Below are positions 7,780 to 17,164 of a stretch of DNA of 64,000 nucleotides, one piece after another. The number at the start of each line of letters is the position of its first letter. The stretch's first letter is position 1. Below the pieces are notes generated by a model. The model searched no databases. It was not told where the DNA came from and saw only the letters and a list, made by a program, of their open reading frames with translations. The stretch is from Sphingomonas mali NBRC 15500 (GTDB lineage: Bacteria; Pseudomonadota; Alphaproteobacteria; Sphingomonadales; Sphingomonadaceae). The position numbers were made by a program, and so were the translations under genes. Location of the stretch: the NCBI RefSeq assembly GCF_001598415.1, contig NZ_BCYX01000010.1, positions 62,001 through 126,000 of the forward strand. The letters run 5' to 3'.

Positions 7780-8018
7780 AGCAATTGTTCGGCGGCCTGC
7801 TGCTCGGCGTCGGCATCCTGATCATGACGTGCAGCGGGCTGTGCTCGCTGGTGGTCGTGTTCATGGGGTTCAGCGAGGCGATGCGCGATCCCTCGATCAT
7901 CATGTTGCCGCTGCTGGTCGGTGGCATTCCCTTCGCAATCGGTTTCGGCCTGTTCTGGTGGGGAAGGGCGTTGCTGCGCCCGCCGCCTGAGCTGGACAAT
8001 CGCGACCAGCCGCTCTGA
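7776..8018 (+). CDS. Small two-helix membrane protein in the radical SAM operon
   Basis: 80 residues; its ATG overlaps the radical SAM stop (ATGA), so translation is likely coupled. Two hydrophobic helices (about residues 6-33 and 44-64) are joined by a short polar loop (SEAMRDPSI) and followed by a proline-rich, charged tail PPPELDNRDQPL. No known family is recognised. Position suggests an accessory subunit of the lipid-modifying pair upstream. Termination and the next promoter must lie in the A+T-rich 76 bases before 8095. Confidence 0.65.
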   Translation: MKQLFGGLLLGVGILIMTCSGLCSLVVVFMGFSEAMRDPSIIMLPLLVGGIPFAIGFGLFWWGRALLRPPPELDNRDQPL

Positions 8019-8094
8019 TCGACGCCTGATATTTTATACTTGAAACTTTTCCGCTTCAGGCCGACCCTCGCGCGATAATCAGGCGAGGAGTCGA

Positions 8095-10371
8095 ATGCGG
8101 ATCGCGATTGTCGGCGGGGGCCCGGCCGGACTCTATTTCGCGATCAGCATGAAGCTGCGCGACGCGCGGCACGACGTCACCGTGTTCGAACGCAACCGCG
8201 CCGACGATACGTTCGGCTGGGGCGTCGTCCTGTCGCAGGAGACGCTGGCGAACCTTGTCGCCAACGATCCCGTCAGCGCCGAGGCGATCCGCGCGCATTT
8301 CGCTTATTGGGATGACGTTGCCGTGGTGCATCGCGGCACGCGCACGGTGTCGACCGGGCACGGCTTTTGCGGGATCGGACGGCGGCGGTTGCTCTTGCTG
8401 CTGCAGCAGCGCGCTCGGGAATTGGGCGTCGCGCTGAAGTTCGAGAGCGAGGTCGGCGATGTCACGGCGCTGGCGGCCGACTACGGTCTGGTGGTCGCCG
8501 CCGACGGGCTCAATTCGCGCACGCGGGAAGCGTTCGCCGATACGTTCCGGCCGGACATCCAGCTCTATGCCAACAAGTTCGTCTGGCTCGGCACGCACCA
8601 GACGTTCGACGACGCCTTCACTTTCATCTTCGAGCCGACCGAGCATGGCTGGATGTGGGCGCACGCCTATCAATTCGAGCCCGGCACCGCGACCTTCATC
8701 GTCGAATGCTCCGCCGAGACCTGGGCGCGCGCCGGGTTCGGCGACATGACCCGCGAGCAATCGATCGCGGCGTGCGAGAAGGTGTTCGCCGCGCATCTCG
8801 GCGGACATTCCCTCATGTCCAATGCCGGCCATTTGCGCGGCTCGGCCTGGATCAGCTTTCCGCGCGTGCTGTGCGAGACGTGGCGCCACGGCAATGTCGT
8901 GCTGATGGGCGATGCCGCGGCGAGCGCGCATTTCTCGATCGGCTCGGGCACCAAGCTCGCGCTCGAAAGCGCGGTGGCGCTGGCCGACGAACTCCATGCC
9001 GACGGCGCGCTCGATGACGCGCTGGTTCGCTATGAGGAGTCGCGGCGGATCGAGGTGCTGCGGCTGCAATCGGCGGCGCGCAATTCGGCCGAATGGTTCG
9101 AAGAGGTCGAACGCTATCTCGACCTCGACCCCGTCCAGTTCACCTATTCGCTGCTGACTCGCTCGCAGCGGATCAGCCACGAGAATCTGCGTCTGCGCGA
9201 CCATGCCTGGCTGGGCGCCGCCGAGGCCTGGTTTCAGCAACAAGCCGGTGCCGGCAATGCGCCGCGCGCGCCGATGTTCGCGCCGTTCACACTGCGCGGC
9301 ATGACGCTCGCCAACCGCGTCGTCGTGTCGCCAATGGCGCAGTACAAGGCGGTCGAGGGTTGTCCGACCGACTGGCATTTCGCGCATTATGCCGAGCGCG
9401 CCAAAGGCGGCGCGGGGCTGGTCTATACCGAGATGACCTGCGTCAGCGCGCAAGGGCGGATCACGCCAGGCTGTCCCGGTTTCTACGCGCCCGAGCATGA
9501 GGTCGCGTGGAAACGGCTGGTCGATTTCGTCCACGCCGAGACCGAGGCGAAGATCTGCGCGCAACTTGGCCATTCGGGCGCCAAGGGCTCGACCCAATTG
9601 GGCTGGGAGGAAATGGACGCCCCCCTCGCGTCGGGCAATTGGCCGCTGATCGCGGCGTCCGCGGTTCCCTGGTCGCCGGTCAATCAAGTCCCCAAGGCGA
9701 TGGACCGCGCTGACATGGACGCAGTGCGCGACCAGTTCGTCGCCGCCGCGCGCATGGCCGACCGCTGCGGGTTCGACATGATCGAGCTACACATGGCGCA
9801 CGGCTATCTGCTGTCGAGCTTTATCACTCCGCTGACCAATCGCCGCGGCGACGCGTTCGGCGGCAGCCTCGACAACCGGATGCGCTATCCATTGGAAGTG
9901 TTCGCCGCGGTGCGCGCCGAATGGCCGCAGGACAAACCCATCTCGGTGCGCATCTCGGCGAGCGACTGGGTCGGCGAGGACGGCGTGACGCCGCGGGAAG
10001 CGGTGGCGATCGCGCGGATGCTGAAGCACGCGGGAGTCGATATCGTCGACGTCTCGGCCGGCCAGACCTCGCTTCAGGCGCGGCCGGTCTATGGCCGCAT
10101 GTTCCAGACGCCGTTTTCCGACCGCATCCGGAATGAGGTCGGTATCGCGACGATGGCGGTCGGCAACATCTATTCGCCCGATCACGTCAATTCGATCCTG
10201 ATGGCGGGGCGGGCCGATCTCGTCTGCCTCGCGCGTCCGCACCTCGCCGATCCCTATTGGACGCTCCACGCCGCCGCGCGGTTGGGCGACCAGGGGACGC
10301 GCTGGCCCGACCCGTATCTCGCCGGGCGCGACCAGCTTTATCGCCTTGCCGAGCGCGGAGAAATGCCATGA
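8095..10371 (+). CDS. Bifunctional FAD monooxygenase / Old Yellow Enzyme reductase, 2-aminobenzoyl-CoA type
   Basis: 758 residues in two parts. Residues 1 to about 385 are a flavoprotein hydroxylase: [13 protein letters not shown] at the start, GADGLNS-like [12 protein letters not shown], and [14 protein letters not shown]. From about 400 on it is an NADH:flavin oxidoreductase of the Old Yellow Enzyme fold: [36 protein letters not shown] and [15 protein letters not shown]. This fusion is characteristic of 2-aminobenzoyl-CoA monooxygenase/reductase, which hydroxylates and reduces the ring in one protein; salicylyl-CoA 5-hydroxylases are the closest alternative. It opens an overlapping operon containing a matching CoA ligase and a RidA protein, which favours the aminobenzoyl reading. 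Confidence 0.88.
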   Translation: MRIAIVGGGPAGLYFAISMKLRDARHDVTVFERNRADDTFGWGVVLSQETLANLVANDPVSAEAIRAHFAYWDDVAVVHRGTRTVSTGHGFCGIGRRRLLLLLQQRARELGVALKFESEVGDVTALAADYGLVVAADGLNSRTREAFADTFRPDIQLYANKFVWLGTHQTFDDAFTFIFEPTEHGWMWAHAYQFEPGTATFIVECSAETWARAGFGDMTREQSIAACEKVFAAHLGGHSLMSNAGHLRGSAWISFPRVLCETWRHGNVVLMGDAAASAHFSIGSGTKLALESAVALADELHADGALDDALVRYEESRRIEVLRLQSAARNSAEWFEEVERYLDLDPVQFTYSLLTRSQRISHENLRLRDHAWLGAAEAWFQQQAGAGNAPRAPMFAPFTLRGMTLANRVVVSPMAQYKAVEGCPTDWHFAHYAERAKGGAGLVYTEMTCVSAQGRITPGCPGFYAPEHEVAWKRLVDFVHAETEAKICAQLGHSGAKGSTQLGWEEMDAPLASGNWPLIAASAVPWSPVNQVPKAMDRADMDAVRDQFVAAARMADRCGFDMIELHMAHGYLLSSFITPLTNRRGDAFGGSLDNRMRYPLEVFAAVRAEWPQDKPISVRISASDWVGEDGVTPREAVAIARMLKHAGVDIVDVSAGQTSLQARPVYGRMFQTPFSDRIRNEVGIATMAVGNIYSPDHVNSILMAGRADLVCLARPHLADPYWTLHAAARLGDQGTRWPDPYLAGRDQLYRLAERGEMP

Positions 10372-11117
10372 CGATCACCGGCAGCCATGCCCTGGTCACC
10401 GGCGGCGGCAGCGGGATCGGCCGCGCGATCGCGCTGGCGCTGGCCGAGGCGGGCGTCGAGGTGACGATCTGCGGGCGGCGCGCGGACGCGCTCGATGCGG
10501 TCGACCATCCGCGCATCCATGGCGTGCCCGCCGATGTCACCGATCCGGCGTCGATCGCCGCTTTGTACGAAACGGCGCAAGCCGCGCGCGGCCCGTTCGA
10601 TATCGTCATCGCCAATGCCGGCGCCGCGATGAGCGCGCCCGCCGCCAAAGTGACGCTCGACGACTGGCAAGCGAGCCTCGCGGTCAACCTCACCGGCGCC
10701 TTCCTCTCGGTCCAGCCGGCGATCGCGCCGATGATCAAGGCCGGCCGCGGCCGGATCGTGTTCATCGCTTCGACCGCCGGATTGAAGGGCTATGCCTATG
10801 TCGCGCCTTATGTCGCGGCCAAGCACGGCGTGGTGGGGCTGATGCGCGCACTTGCTGCCGAGACGGCCAAGAGCGGTGTCACGGTCAATGCGGTGTGCCC
10901 GGGCTTTGCCGAGACCGAGATGCTCGCTCGATCGCTCGACGCGATCGCCGCCAAGACCGGGCGGTCGGAGGAGGAGGCGCGCGCCGCGCTCGCCAATCCG
11001 CAAGGGCGGTTCGTGACGCCCGAGGAAGTCGCGGCAGCCGTGCTGTGGTTGGTCAGCGACGGCGCCGGATCGGTCACCGGCCAGGCGATCTCGGTATCGG
11101 GCGGGGAAACATGGTGA
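10368..11117 (+). CDS. Short-chain dehydrogenase/reductase (SDR)
   Basis: 249 residues; ATG overlaps the preceding stop (ATGA). Classical SDR motifs: [11 protein letters not shown] (cofactor loop, about residues 9-19), NAG at [11 protein letters not shown], the catalytic serine in FIASTAGL, and YVAAKHG with the Tyr-x-x-x-Lys pair as Y(V)AAK. It ends in [15 protein letters not shown], usual for this family. In this operon it probably oxidises or reduces a hydroxy/oxo ring intermediate at the CoA-thioester stage. The exact step cannot be read from sequence. It overlaps the MarR gene by 7 bases. Confidence 0.9.
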   Translation: MTITGSHALVTGGGSGIGRAIALALAEAGVEVTICGRRADALDAVDHPRIHGVPADVTDPASIAALYETAQAARGPFDIVIANAGAAMSAPAAKVTLDDWQASLAVNLTGAFLSVQPAIAPMIKAGRGRIVFIASTAGLKGYAYVAPYVAAKHGVVGLMRALAAETAKSGVTVNAVCPGFAETEMLARSLDAIAAKTGRSEEEARAALANPQGRFVTPEEVAAAVLWLVSDGAGSVTGQAISVSGGETW

Positions 11118-11578
11118 GCGCAGTCGCCCAGATCGCCGACGACGATCGCGCGCGGCTCCGGCTATGGCTCCGCTTGTTGCGCACGACGCGCGCGATCGAG
11201 CGCGAATTGCGCGAGCGCCTCGCCACCGCGTTCGACACCACCTTGCCGCGGTTCGACGTCATGGCGGCGCTCGACCGTGCGCCCGAGGGGATGATGATGG
11301 GGGAGCTGTCGCGCTTCCTGCTCGTCTCCAACGGCAACGTCACCGGGATCGTCGAGCGCCTCGTCGCCGACGGGCTGGTCGTGCGTAGCCATCGCGACGG
11401 CGATCGCCGCGCCGCGATCGTGCGGCTGAGCGATGCGGGCCGCACCACCTTCGCCGCGATGGCCGCGGCGCACGCGCGCTGGATCGACGAATTGCTCGGC
11501 CCGATCGAGCCCGATGCCGCGCGCGACATCAGCGCCACGCTCGCCACGTTCCGCAGCCAATGGGAGAATGACGCATGA
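11111..11578 (+). CDS. MarR-family regulator of the aromatic operon
   Basis: 155 residues with the winged-helix core of MarR proteins: [20 protein letters not shown], then [20 protein letters not shown] as the recognition helices and the wing [16 protein letters not shown]. It lies inside the operon, overlapping both neighbours (7 bases with the SDR gene, ATGA with the hydratase gene). MarR proteins in aromatic acid operons typically respond to the CoA thioester and repress transcription; that is an inference here. A binding site would be expected in the 76-base A+T-rich gap before 8095, where no perfect palindrome was found. Confidence 0.9.
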   Translation: MVSAVAQIADDDRARLRLWLRLLRTTRAIERELRERLATAFDTTLPRFDVMAALDRAPEGMMMGELSRFLLVSNGNVTGIVERLVADGLVVRSHRDGDRRAAIVRLSDAGRTTFAAMAAAHARWIDELLGPIEPDAARDISATLATFRSQWENDA

Positions 11579-12387
11579 CCGCGATGGCCGACTTGAAGCC
11601 GGCGCATTTCCGCTGGGACGTGGCCGATCGCATCGCGCGCATTCGGCTCGACAATCCGGCGCGCAAGAACCCGCTGACCTTCGACAGTTATGCCGAGTTG
11701 CGCGACACCTTCCGCGCGCTGGTCGATGCCGACGATGTCGATGCGGTGGTGATCCTGCCCAATGGCGGCAATTTCTGTTCGGGCGGCGACGTCCACGACA
11801 TTATCGGCCCGCTGGTCGCGATGGACATGAAAGGCCTGCTCCGCTTCACCCGGATGACCGGCGATCTGGTCAAGGCGATGATCGGTTGCGGCAAGCCGGT
11901 GATCGCCGCGGTCGACGGCGTCGCGGTCGGCGCCGGTGCGATCATGGCGATGGCGAGCGACCTGCGGCTCGCCACGCCGGCCGCCAAGACCGCGTTCCTG
12001 TTCACCCGCGTCGGGCTCGCCGGTTGCGACATGGGCGCATGCGCGATGCTGCCGCGGATCATCGGCCAGGGTCGCGCCGCCGATCTGCTCTACACCGGCC
12101 GCACGATGAGCGCCGAGGAAGGCGAGCGCTGGGGCTTCTACAACCGGCTGGTCGCCGTCGAGACGATCGAGGACGAAGCGCTTGCGCTGGCCGCGCGGAT
12201 CGTCGCGGGACCGACCTTTGCGCACGGCATCACCAAGACCCAGCTCAACCAGGAATGGTCGATGGGGCTCGATCAGGCGATCGAGGCCGAGGCGCAGGCG
12301 CAGGCGATCTGCATGCAGACGCGCGACTTCGAACGCGCCTATCGCGCCTTCGTCGCGAAGGAACAGCCGGTGTTCGAGGGCGACTGA
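11575..12387 (+). CDS. Enoyl-CoA hydratase/isomerase family protein
   Basis: 270 residues with the crotonase fold signatures: [20 protein letters not shown], the oxyanion-hole segment [13 protein letters not shown] near residue 65, and [20 protein letters not shown] near 105. The helix [19 protein letters not shown] carries the second catalytic region. In the 2-aminobenzoyl-CoA route a crotonase-type enzyme would open or hydrate the reduced ring as CoA thioester. The ATG overlaps the MarR stop; the CoA ligase starts 2 bases after its stop. The active-site acids typical of hydratases are not certain, so a hydrolase role is open. Confidence 0.88.
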   Translation: MTAMADLKPAHFRWDVADRIARIRLDNPARKNPLTFDSYAELRDTFRALVDADDVDAVVILPNGGNFCSGGDVHDIIGPLVAMDMKGLLRFTRMTGDLVKAMIGCGKPVIAAVDGVAVGAGAIMAMASDLRLATPAAKTAFLFTRVGLAGCDMGACAMLPRIIGQGRAADLLYTGRTMSAEEGERWGFYNRLVAVETIEDEALALAARIVAGPTFAHGITKTQLNQEWSMGLDQAIEAEAQAQAICMQTRDFERAYRAFVAKEQPVFEGD

Positions 12388-12388
12388 T

Positions 12389-14050
12389 ATGCCCAGCCAG
12401 GCAACTCTCGGGCCCACCGGTCATATCGACGGCTTCGCGCGCGCCAATTTGCCGCAGCCGGGTGAATGGCCCGATCTGTTGCTCGACGGGTTCGATTATC
12501 CCGACTGGCTCAACGCCGGGGTCGAATTGTGCGATGCCCAGGTCGTCGCCGGACATGGCGACCGCGTCGCGTTGATCGGCAACGGCCGCGCGCGCACCTA
12601 TAAGGAGCTCGCCGACTGGTCGAACCGCATCGCCCATGCTTTGGTCGAGGATTATGGCGTCGCGCCGGGGCATCGCGTGCTGATCCGCGGGCCCAACAAT
12701 CCGGCGATGGTCGCCTGCTGGCTCGCCGCGACCAAGGCGGGCGCGGTCGTGGTCAATACGATGCCGATGCTGCGCGCGGCGGAGCTCGCCAAGATCGTCG
12801 ACAAGGCGGAGGTAAGCCTGGCGCTGTGCGATACGCGCGCGCTCGACGAACTCGTCGCTTGCGCCAAGGACAGCAAGTTCCTGAACAAGGTGATCGGGTT
12901 CGACGGCACCGCCAATCACGATGCCGAGCTCGACCGCGCCGCTTTGTCCAAGCCGGTGCGGTTCGACGCGGCCCGTACCGGGCGTGACGACGTCGCGTTG
13001 CTTGGCTTCACCTCGGGCACCACCGGCGAGCCCAAGGCGACGATGCATTTCCATCGCGACCTGCTGATCATCGCCGATGGCTATGCCCGCGAAGTCCTGA
13101 AAGTCGTGCCAGACGACATTTTCGTCGGCTCGCCACCGCTCGCTTTCACTTTCGGGCTCGGCGGCCTCGCGATCTTTCCGCTGCGCTTCGGCGCCGCCGC
13201 CGCCCTCCTCGAACAGGCGTCGCCCGCCAATATGGTCGAATTGATCGAGCGCCACCGCGCGACGATCAGCTTCACCGCGCCGACCGCCTATCGCGCGATG
13301 ATGGCGGCGATGGAGGACGGCGCCGATCTCTCCTCGCTGCGCCTCGCGGTGTCGGCGGGCGAGACCCTCCCCGCGCCGGTCTATGAGGAATGGACGCGGC
13401 GCACGGGCAAGCCGATCCTCGACGGCATCGGGTCGACCGAATTGCTCCACATCTTCATCACCAACCGGGTCGGCGATCGCGCGCCGGGCGCGACCGGCCG
13501 ACCGGTCGGCGGCTACGAAGCGCGGATCGTCGATGACGCCATGAACGACGTAACTCCGGGCGAGGTCGGCCGCCTCGCGGTGCGCGGGCCGACCGGCTGC
13601 CGCTATCTCGCCGACCCGCGCCAGCGTGATTACGTGCGCGACGGCTGGAATTTGACCGGCGACAGCTTCCGCCAGGACGATGATGGTCGTTTCCATTTCG
13701 CCGCGCGGTCGGACGACATGATCGTCTCGGCCGGCTATAATATCGCCGGGCCGGAGGTGGAGGCGGCGTTGCTCGCGCATCCGATGGTGCGCGAATGCGC
13801 GGTGATCGGGGCGCCCGACCGCGACCGCGGCCAGATCGTCGAGGCGCATGTCGTGCTGACCGGGGACGCCGCGCCCGACGCGCTCACCGTCAAACTGCTC
13901 CAGGATCATGTGAAGGCGGTGATCGCTCCGTACAAATATCCGCGCGCGATCCGTTTCGTCGACACCCTGCCCAAGACCGCGACGGGCAAGATCCAGCGCT
14001 TCCGGCTGCGCCAGGCCGCCGCCGCTTCGCGAAAGGCCGATCATGCATGA
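12389..14050 (+). CDS. AMP-forming aromatic acid CoA ligase, probably 2-aminobenzoate-CoA ligase
   Basis: 553 residues. The adenylate-forming signature is LGFTSGTTGEPKATMHFHRD (about residues 205-225), then DGIGSTELLHIF as the A5 region, the hinge GDSFRQDDDGRFHFAARSDD and the C-terminal lysine in PKTATGKIQR. The start MPSQATLGPTGHIDGFARANLP and the HIF motif after the A5 region resemble benzoate/2-aminobenzoate-CoA ligases. It activates the aromatic acid with ATP and CoA for the first enzyme of this operon. Only 1 base separates it from the hydratase stop, and it overlaps ridA by 8 bases. Confidence 0.87.
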   Translation: MPSQATLGPTGHIDGFARANLPQPGEWPDLLLDGFDYPDWLNAGVELCDAQVVAGHGDRVALIGNGRARTYKELADWSNRIAHALVEDYGVAPGHRVLIRGPNNPAMVACWLAATKAGAVVVNTMPMLRAAELAKIVDKAEVSLALCDTRALDELVACAKDSKFLNKVIGFDGTANHDAELDRAALSKPVRFDAARTGRDDVALLGFTSGTTGEPKATMHFHRDLLIIADGYAREVLKVVPDDIFVGSPPLAFTFGLGGLAIFPLRFGAAAALLEQASPANMVELIERHRATISFTAPTAYRAMMAAMEDGADLSSLRLAVSAGETLPAPVYEEWTRRTGKPILDGIGSTELLHIFITNRVGDRAPGATGRPVGGYEARIVDDAMNDVTPGEVGRLAVRGPTGCRYLADPRQRDYVRDGWNLTGDSFRQDDDGRFHFAARSDDMIVSAGYNIAGPEVEAALLAHPMVRECAVIGAPDRDRGQIVEAHVVLTGDAAPDALTVKLLQDHVKAVIAPYKYPRAIRFVDTLPKTATGKIQRFRLRQAAAASRKADHA

Positions 14051-14447
14051 CATCCTGCAGCCCGCCGGCTGGGCGCCCCCGCTCGGCTATGCCAATGGCG
14101 TCGAGGCGGAGGGGCGGCTGATCGCGGTCGGCGGCCAGATCGGCTGGAATGCGCAGCAGCAATTCGACAGTGACGATCTGGTCGATCAGGTGCGCCAGAC
14201 GCTCGCCAACGTGGTCGCGGTGCTTGCCGCCGGCGGTGCGGCGCCCGAGCATCTCGTCTCGCTGACCTGGTACGTCACCGATATCGAGGACTATACCGCG
14301 CGCCAGAAGGACATTGGCCGCGCCTATCGCGACACGATCGGCCGGCATTTCCCGGCCATGGCGCTGGTCCAGGTCGTCCGCCTGGTCGAACGTCGCGCGA
14401 AGGTCGAGATCCAGGCGATGGCGGTGGTGCCAAAGGACCCGGCCTAA
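14043..14447 (+). CDS. RidA family (YjgF/UK114) enamine/imine deaminase
   Basis: 134 residues, with IAVGGQIGWNAQQ, then QVRQTLANVVAVLAAGGAAPEHLVSLTWYVTD and a C-terminal LVERRAKVEIQAMAVV, the typical RidA layout. RidA proteins hydrolyse reactive enamines and imines to ketones with release of ammonia. That chemistry is exactly what is needed once the amino group of 2-aminobenzoyl-CoA becomes an enamine after ring reduction, so its place at the end of the operon supports the anthranilate assignment over salicylate. It overlaps the ligase stop by 8 bases. Confidence 0.9.
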   Translation: MHDILQPAGWAPPLGYANGVEAEGRLIAVGGQIGWNAQQQFDSDDLVDQVRQTLANVVAVLAAGGAAPEHLVSLTWYVTDIEDYTARQKDIGRAYRDTIGRHFPAMALVQVVRLVERRAKVEIQAMAVVPKDPA

Positions 14448-14534
14448 CGTCGAGGCGACCGCAAACGGTCATCGCGCTGACATCAGCGTGTCACATGGCG
14501 GACGCAACGAAGGATCCGGACGACGGAGACGGGC

Positions 14535-15215
14535 GTGCGCTTCCTGATAGTCGAGGACGATCCGGTGATCGCCGAGCACATCGTTGCCGGCCTGGGCCTG
14601 CATGGCCACGAGACGACGCTCGCCCAGACCGGGTCGGAAGCGATCCTGGTGCTCGACCGGCGGCCGCATGACGCCGTCGTGCTCGATCGCTTGTTGCCCG
14701 ACATCAACGGCCTGTCGGTGATCGACCATGTCCGGCGCCAGGGCAATACGGTGCCGGTCCTGATGTTGAGCGCGTTGGGCTCGGTCAAAGATCGCATTGA
14801 GGGGCTGGAGGTCGGTGCCGACGATTATCTGGCCAAGCCGTTCGACATGGACGAACTCGCCGCCCGGCTCAGCGCGATCGCCCGGCGCAATGCGCCGCGG
14901 CCCGAAGGATCGCAGCTCGAAGTCGGCAGGTTGCAGCTCGATCCGAGCAGTCACCGCGCGCGCTATCGCGACGCCTCGGCGGCGCTCAACCGCAAGCAAT
15001 ATTCGTTGCTCGCGCATCTGATGCGCAATGCCGACCGCCTCGTCACACGGTCGATGCTGCTCGAAAGCGTCTGGGCCTATTCCTTCTCGCCGACCACCAA
15101 CATCGTCGAAAGCAACATGAGCCGGCTGCGCACGGCGTTGCTGGGTCTGGGCTGCGACCCGATCGAGACCCAGCGCGGTGCCGGCTATACCTTGCGGTCG
15201 GATCGGTGCGCCTGA
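14535..15215 (+). CDS. OmpR-family response regulator
   Basis: 226 residues from a GTG at 14535 with GGAG upstream. Receiver domain: acidic pocket VEDDPVI, phospho-acceptor Asp in VVLDRLLPDINGL (about residue 52), lysine in AKPFDMDEL. The C-terminal winged helix contains LNRKQYSLLAHLMRNADRLV, SNMSRLRTAL and the end RGAGYTLR. The kinase gene starts 10 bases before its stop, so the two are coupled. Bases TGACA-6-TGTCA at 14478-14493 lie before it; TGACA recurs at 16985 and 16999 before the acid phosphatase gene, a possible but unproven shared site. Confidence 0.93.
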   Translation: MRFLIVEDDPVIAEHIVAGLGLHGHETTLAQTGSEAILVLDRRPHDAVVLDRLLPDINGLSVIDHVRRQGNTVPVLMLSALGSVKDRIEGLEVGADDYLAKPFDMDELAARLSAIARRNAPRPEGSQLEVGRLQLDPSSHRARYRDASAALNRKQYSLLAHLMRNADRLVTRSMLLESVWAYSFSPTTNIVESNMSRLRTALLGLGCDPIETQRGAGYTLRSDRCA

Positions 15216-16609
15216 TCCCGCGCACGCTGTCGCGGTCTCCGCGGGTTGGCCGGCTCGCGATCCAGTTCGGCATGGCGTTCGCGATCGCGATGCTGGCGGT
15301 GGGGATGATCGGCTTCAGCGCGGCGGACGCCTGGGTGTCCAGCCGCATCGACGCCTCGCTGCGCTATCACACCGCCAAATATCTCGCACCGGCCGATGGG
15401 CGTGGCGCCGATGACGCCGTGGTGGCGGCCAAGATTCTCGATTGGCAACGCCGCAAGGTGCTCAGCGAGCGCACCTATGTCCTGTTTTCGCGCGACGGCA
15501 CGCGGATCGCGGGCCGGCTCGATATCGCGCCGCCGCATCCCGGCTTTTCCGACGTCCGTTTCCTCGGCGGCGGCCGCAGCTACCAGCTCGGACGCGCGCT
15601 CGCCACGCGGTTGCCGAGCGGCAGTTTGCTGGTCATCGTCCAGCATAGCGAGGCGGCGGCTAGCCTCCACGCGCTCTTGCCCGGCGTGGTACTGGCGATC
15701 TCGCTCGTCGCGCTGGTGATGGGGGTGTCGGCGACTTTCCTGTTCGCGCGCCTGACCGCCAGCCGGCTGGCCGAGACGCAAGGCGCCGCCGACGCCATCG
15801 CCGCGGGGGACCTCAGCCGGCGTATCCCGACCGAGCGGCTCGACGGCATGTTCGCGGTCCAGGCCGAGAGCCTCAATCGGATGATCGACCGGATGGAGGA
15901 ACTGGTCCGTGCGCAGCGGTTGTTTTCGAGCAACCTCGCGCACGATCTGCGCACGCCGTTGACGCGTTTGCGCGGCACGCTCGCGCGCGGTGCCGCCGAT
16001 GGCGACCCGGCCTTGTCGGGCACGTTCGAGCGCGCCGAGCGCGAATGCGCGTCGATCATCGCCATCTTCGACGCGTTGCTCCGCCTCGCCGAGATCGAGA
16101 CTGGCCGTCATCCCTCGGCGATGGGCACGCTTTCGCTGCGGCCGCTGATCGAGGATGTCGCCGATACGATGGATCCGGTGATCGCCGACCGCGGCGGTAC
16201 GCTCGAAGTCGGGCGGCTCGACGATGTCGCGATCACCGGCGATTCTGATCTGATCAACCAGTTGCTGATCAACCTGCTCGAAAATGTCGCGACGCACACG
16301 CCCGCCGGAACGCGCGCCCGGCTGTCGCTCGAACGCGACGCCGGTGGGGCCGTGATCACGATCCGCGACGATGGCCCGGGATTGGCCGCCGCCGATTTGG
16401 CCCGCGTGACTCGTCCGTTCGAGCGCGGCACGACCGCATCTGCCACGCGCGGCAGTGGCCTGGGGCTGGCGATCGCCCAGGCGATCGTCCGGTTTCATCA
16501 CGGACGGATCGACTTGGCCGACGCCGCCCCGGGGCTCGAAGTCCGCGTGCGGATTCCGGCGAACGATTCCCCTAGGCCGCGCGCAGCCGCCGACCCCGTC
16601 GCCGCTTGA
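15206..16609 (+). CDS. Membrane sensor histidine kinase
   Basis: 467 residues from a GTG at 15206. Two membrane helices (about 12-36 and 155-180) bracket a periplasmic sensor of some 115 residues. Then a HAMP region (LFARLTASRLAETQGAADAI), the phospho-histidine box SSNLAHDLRTPLTRLRG, the N box LLINLLENVATHTP, G1 IRDDGPGL and G2 GSGLGLAIAQAIV. It is a classical kinase partnered with the regulator just upstream. Its last 38 bases overlap the convergent PepSY-type gene. The sensed signal is unknown; the next genes suggest phosphate ester or metal-related conditions. Confidence 0.93.
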   Translation: MRLIPRTLSRSPRVGRLAIQFGMAFAIAMLAVGMIGFSAADAWVSSRIDASLRYHTAKYLAPADGRGADDAVVAAKILDWQRRKVLSERTYVLFSRDGTRIAGRLDIAPPHPGFSDVRFLGGGRSYQLGRALATRLPSGSLLVIVQHSEAAASLHALLPGVVLAISLVALVMGVSATFLFARLTASRLAETQGAADAIAAGDLSRRIPTERLDGMFAVQAESLNRMIDRMEELVRAQRLFSSNLAHDLRTPLTRLRGTLARGAADGDPALSGTFERAERECASIIAIFDALLRLAEIETGRHPSAMGTLSLRPLIEDVADTMDPVIADRGGTLEVGRLDDVAITGDSDLINQLLINLLENVATHTPAGTRARLSLERDAGGAVITIRDDGPGLAAADLARVTRPFERGTTASATRGSGLGLAIAQAIVRFHHGRIDLADAAPGLEVRVRIPANDSPRPRAAADPVAA

Positions 16610-16949
16610 GCCACATCGTCAGGTACATCCAGACGCCCGACCCGGCGAAGAACAGCAAGGCCAGTCCGCCCGCCAGGTTGAGCGCGATCCCGACCGGCCC
16701 GAGCGATTCACCGGAATGCAGTTTCTTGAACCAGTGGTTCCAGGCGCCCAGCGCAGTACGCTTTTCTTCCTTGGGCATCCCGGCCCGACCCGCTTTTCCG
16801 CCGACCGACGCCACCGATTTTGCCGGCGGTGCGTCCAATATGGCGGTGGCCTGGGTCACCGCTCCGGTGAAGGCGATGACGAACAGGATGAGCGCGAACC
16901 AGGGGGCAAGCAGCTTGTGCCAGCGACGCATCTTCAGGATTCCCGACAT
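16572..16949 (-). CDS. Small PepSY-associated transmembrane protein
   Basis: 125 residues, with one helix near the N-terminus (RRWHKLLAPWFALILFVIAF) and a second near 88-112 (ALNLAGGLALLFFAGSGVW), between them a polar loop with HWFKKLHSGESLG. The WHKLLAP start and the FKKLHSG region match PepSY-associated TM proteins, often linked with TonB receptors and iron or metal uptake. The start could instead be the ATG six codons on (16931). It is convergent with the kinase and divergent from the acid phosphatase across a 215-base region that contains two TGACA-type direct repeats. Confidence 0.75.
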   Translation of the reverse strand: MSGILKMRRWHKLLAPWFALILFVIAFTGAVTQATAILDAPPAKSVASVGGKAGRAGMPKEEKRTALGAWNHWFKKLHSGESLGPVGIALNLAGGLALLFFAGSGVWMYLTMWLKRRRGRRLRAA

Positions 16950-17164
16950 GGAGGTAACCGCCCCGAGCGGGCGGCAGGCGGGTTTGACACCGGGGATGTG
17001 ACAACCGGGTGATGATAAAATTCTAAGTTTGCAATGTTGGCGCTTTGAACCCGTTCGGGGTGCCGTGAGTCACGGAACCGTCATCACGCGCACCTAGCGG
17101 CCCCTCATGACCTGGGCGCTTTCGGGCACCTTTGGTCCTCAGGGTGACAAAAGAGGAAGCATTG

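Noticed and set aside
8056..9687. 543-residue minus-strand open frame under the monooxygenase gene
   Set aside because: GC-driven shadow; the plus strand shows full FAD and reductase motifs in the same bases.
12245..14053. 602-residue minus-strand open frame under the CoA ligase
   Set aside because: Antisense to a clear adenylate-forming enzyme; composition is typical of shadow frames (Arg, Asp, His, Gln rich).
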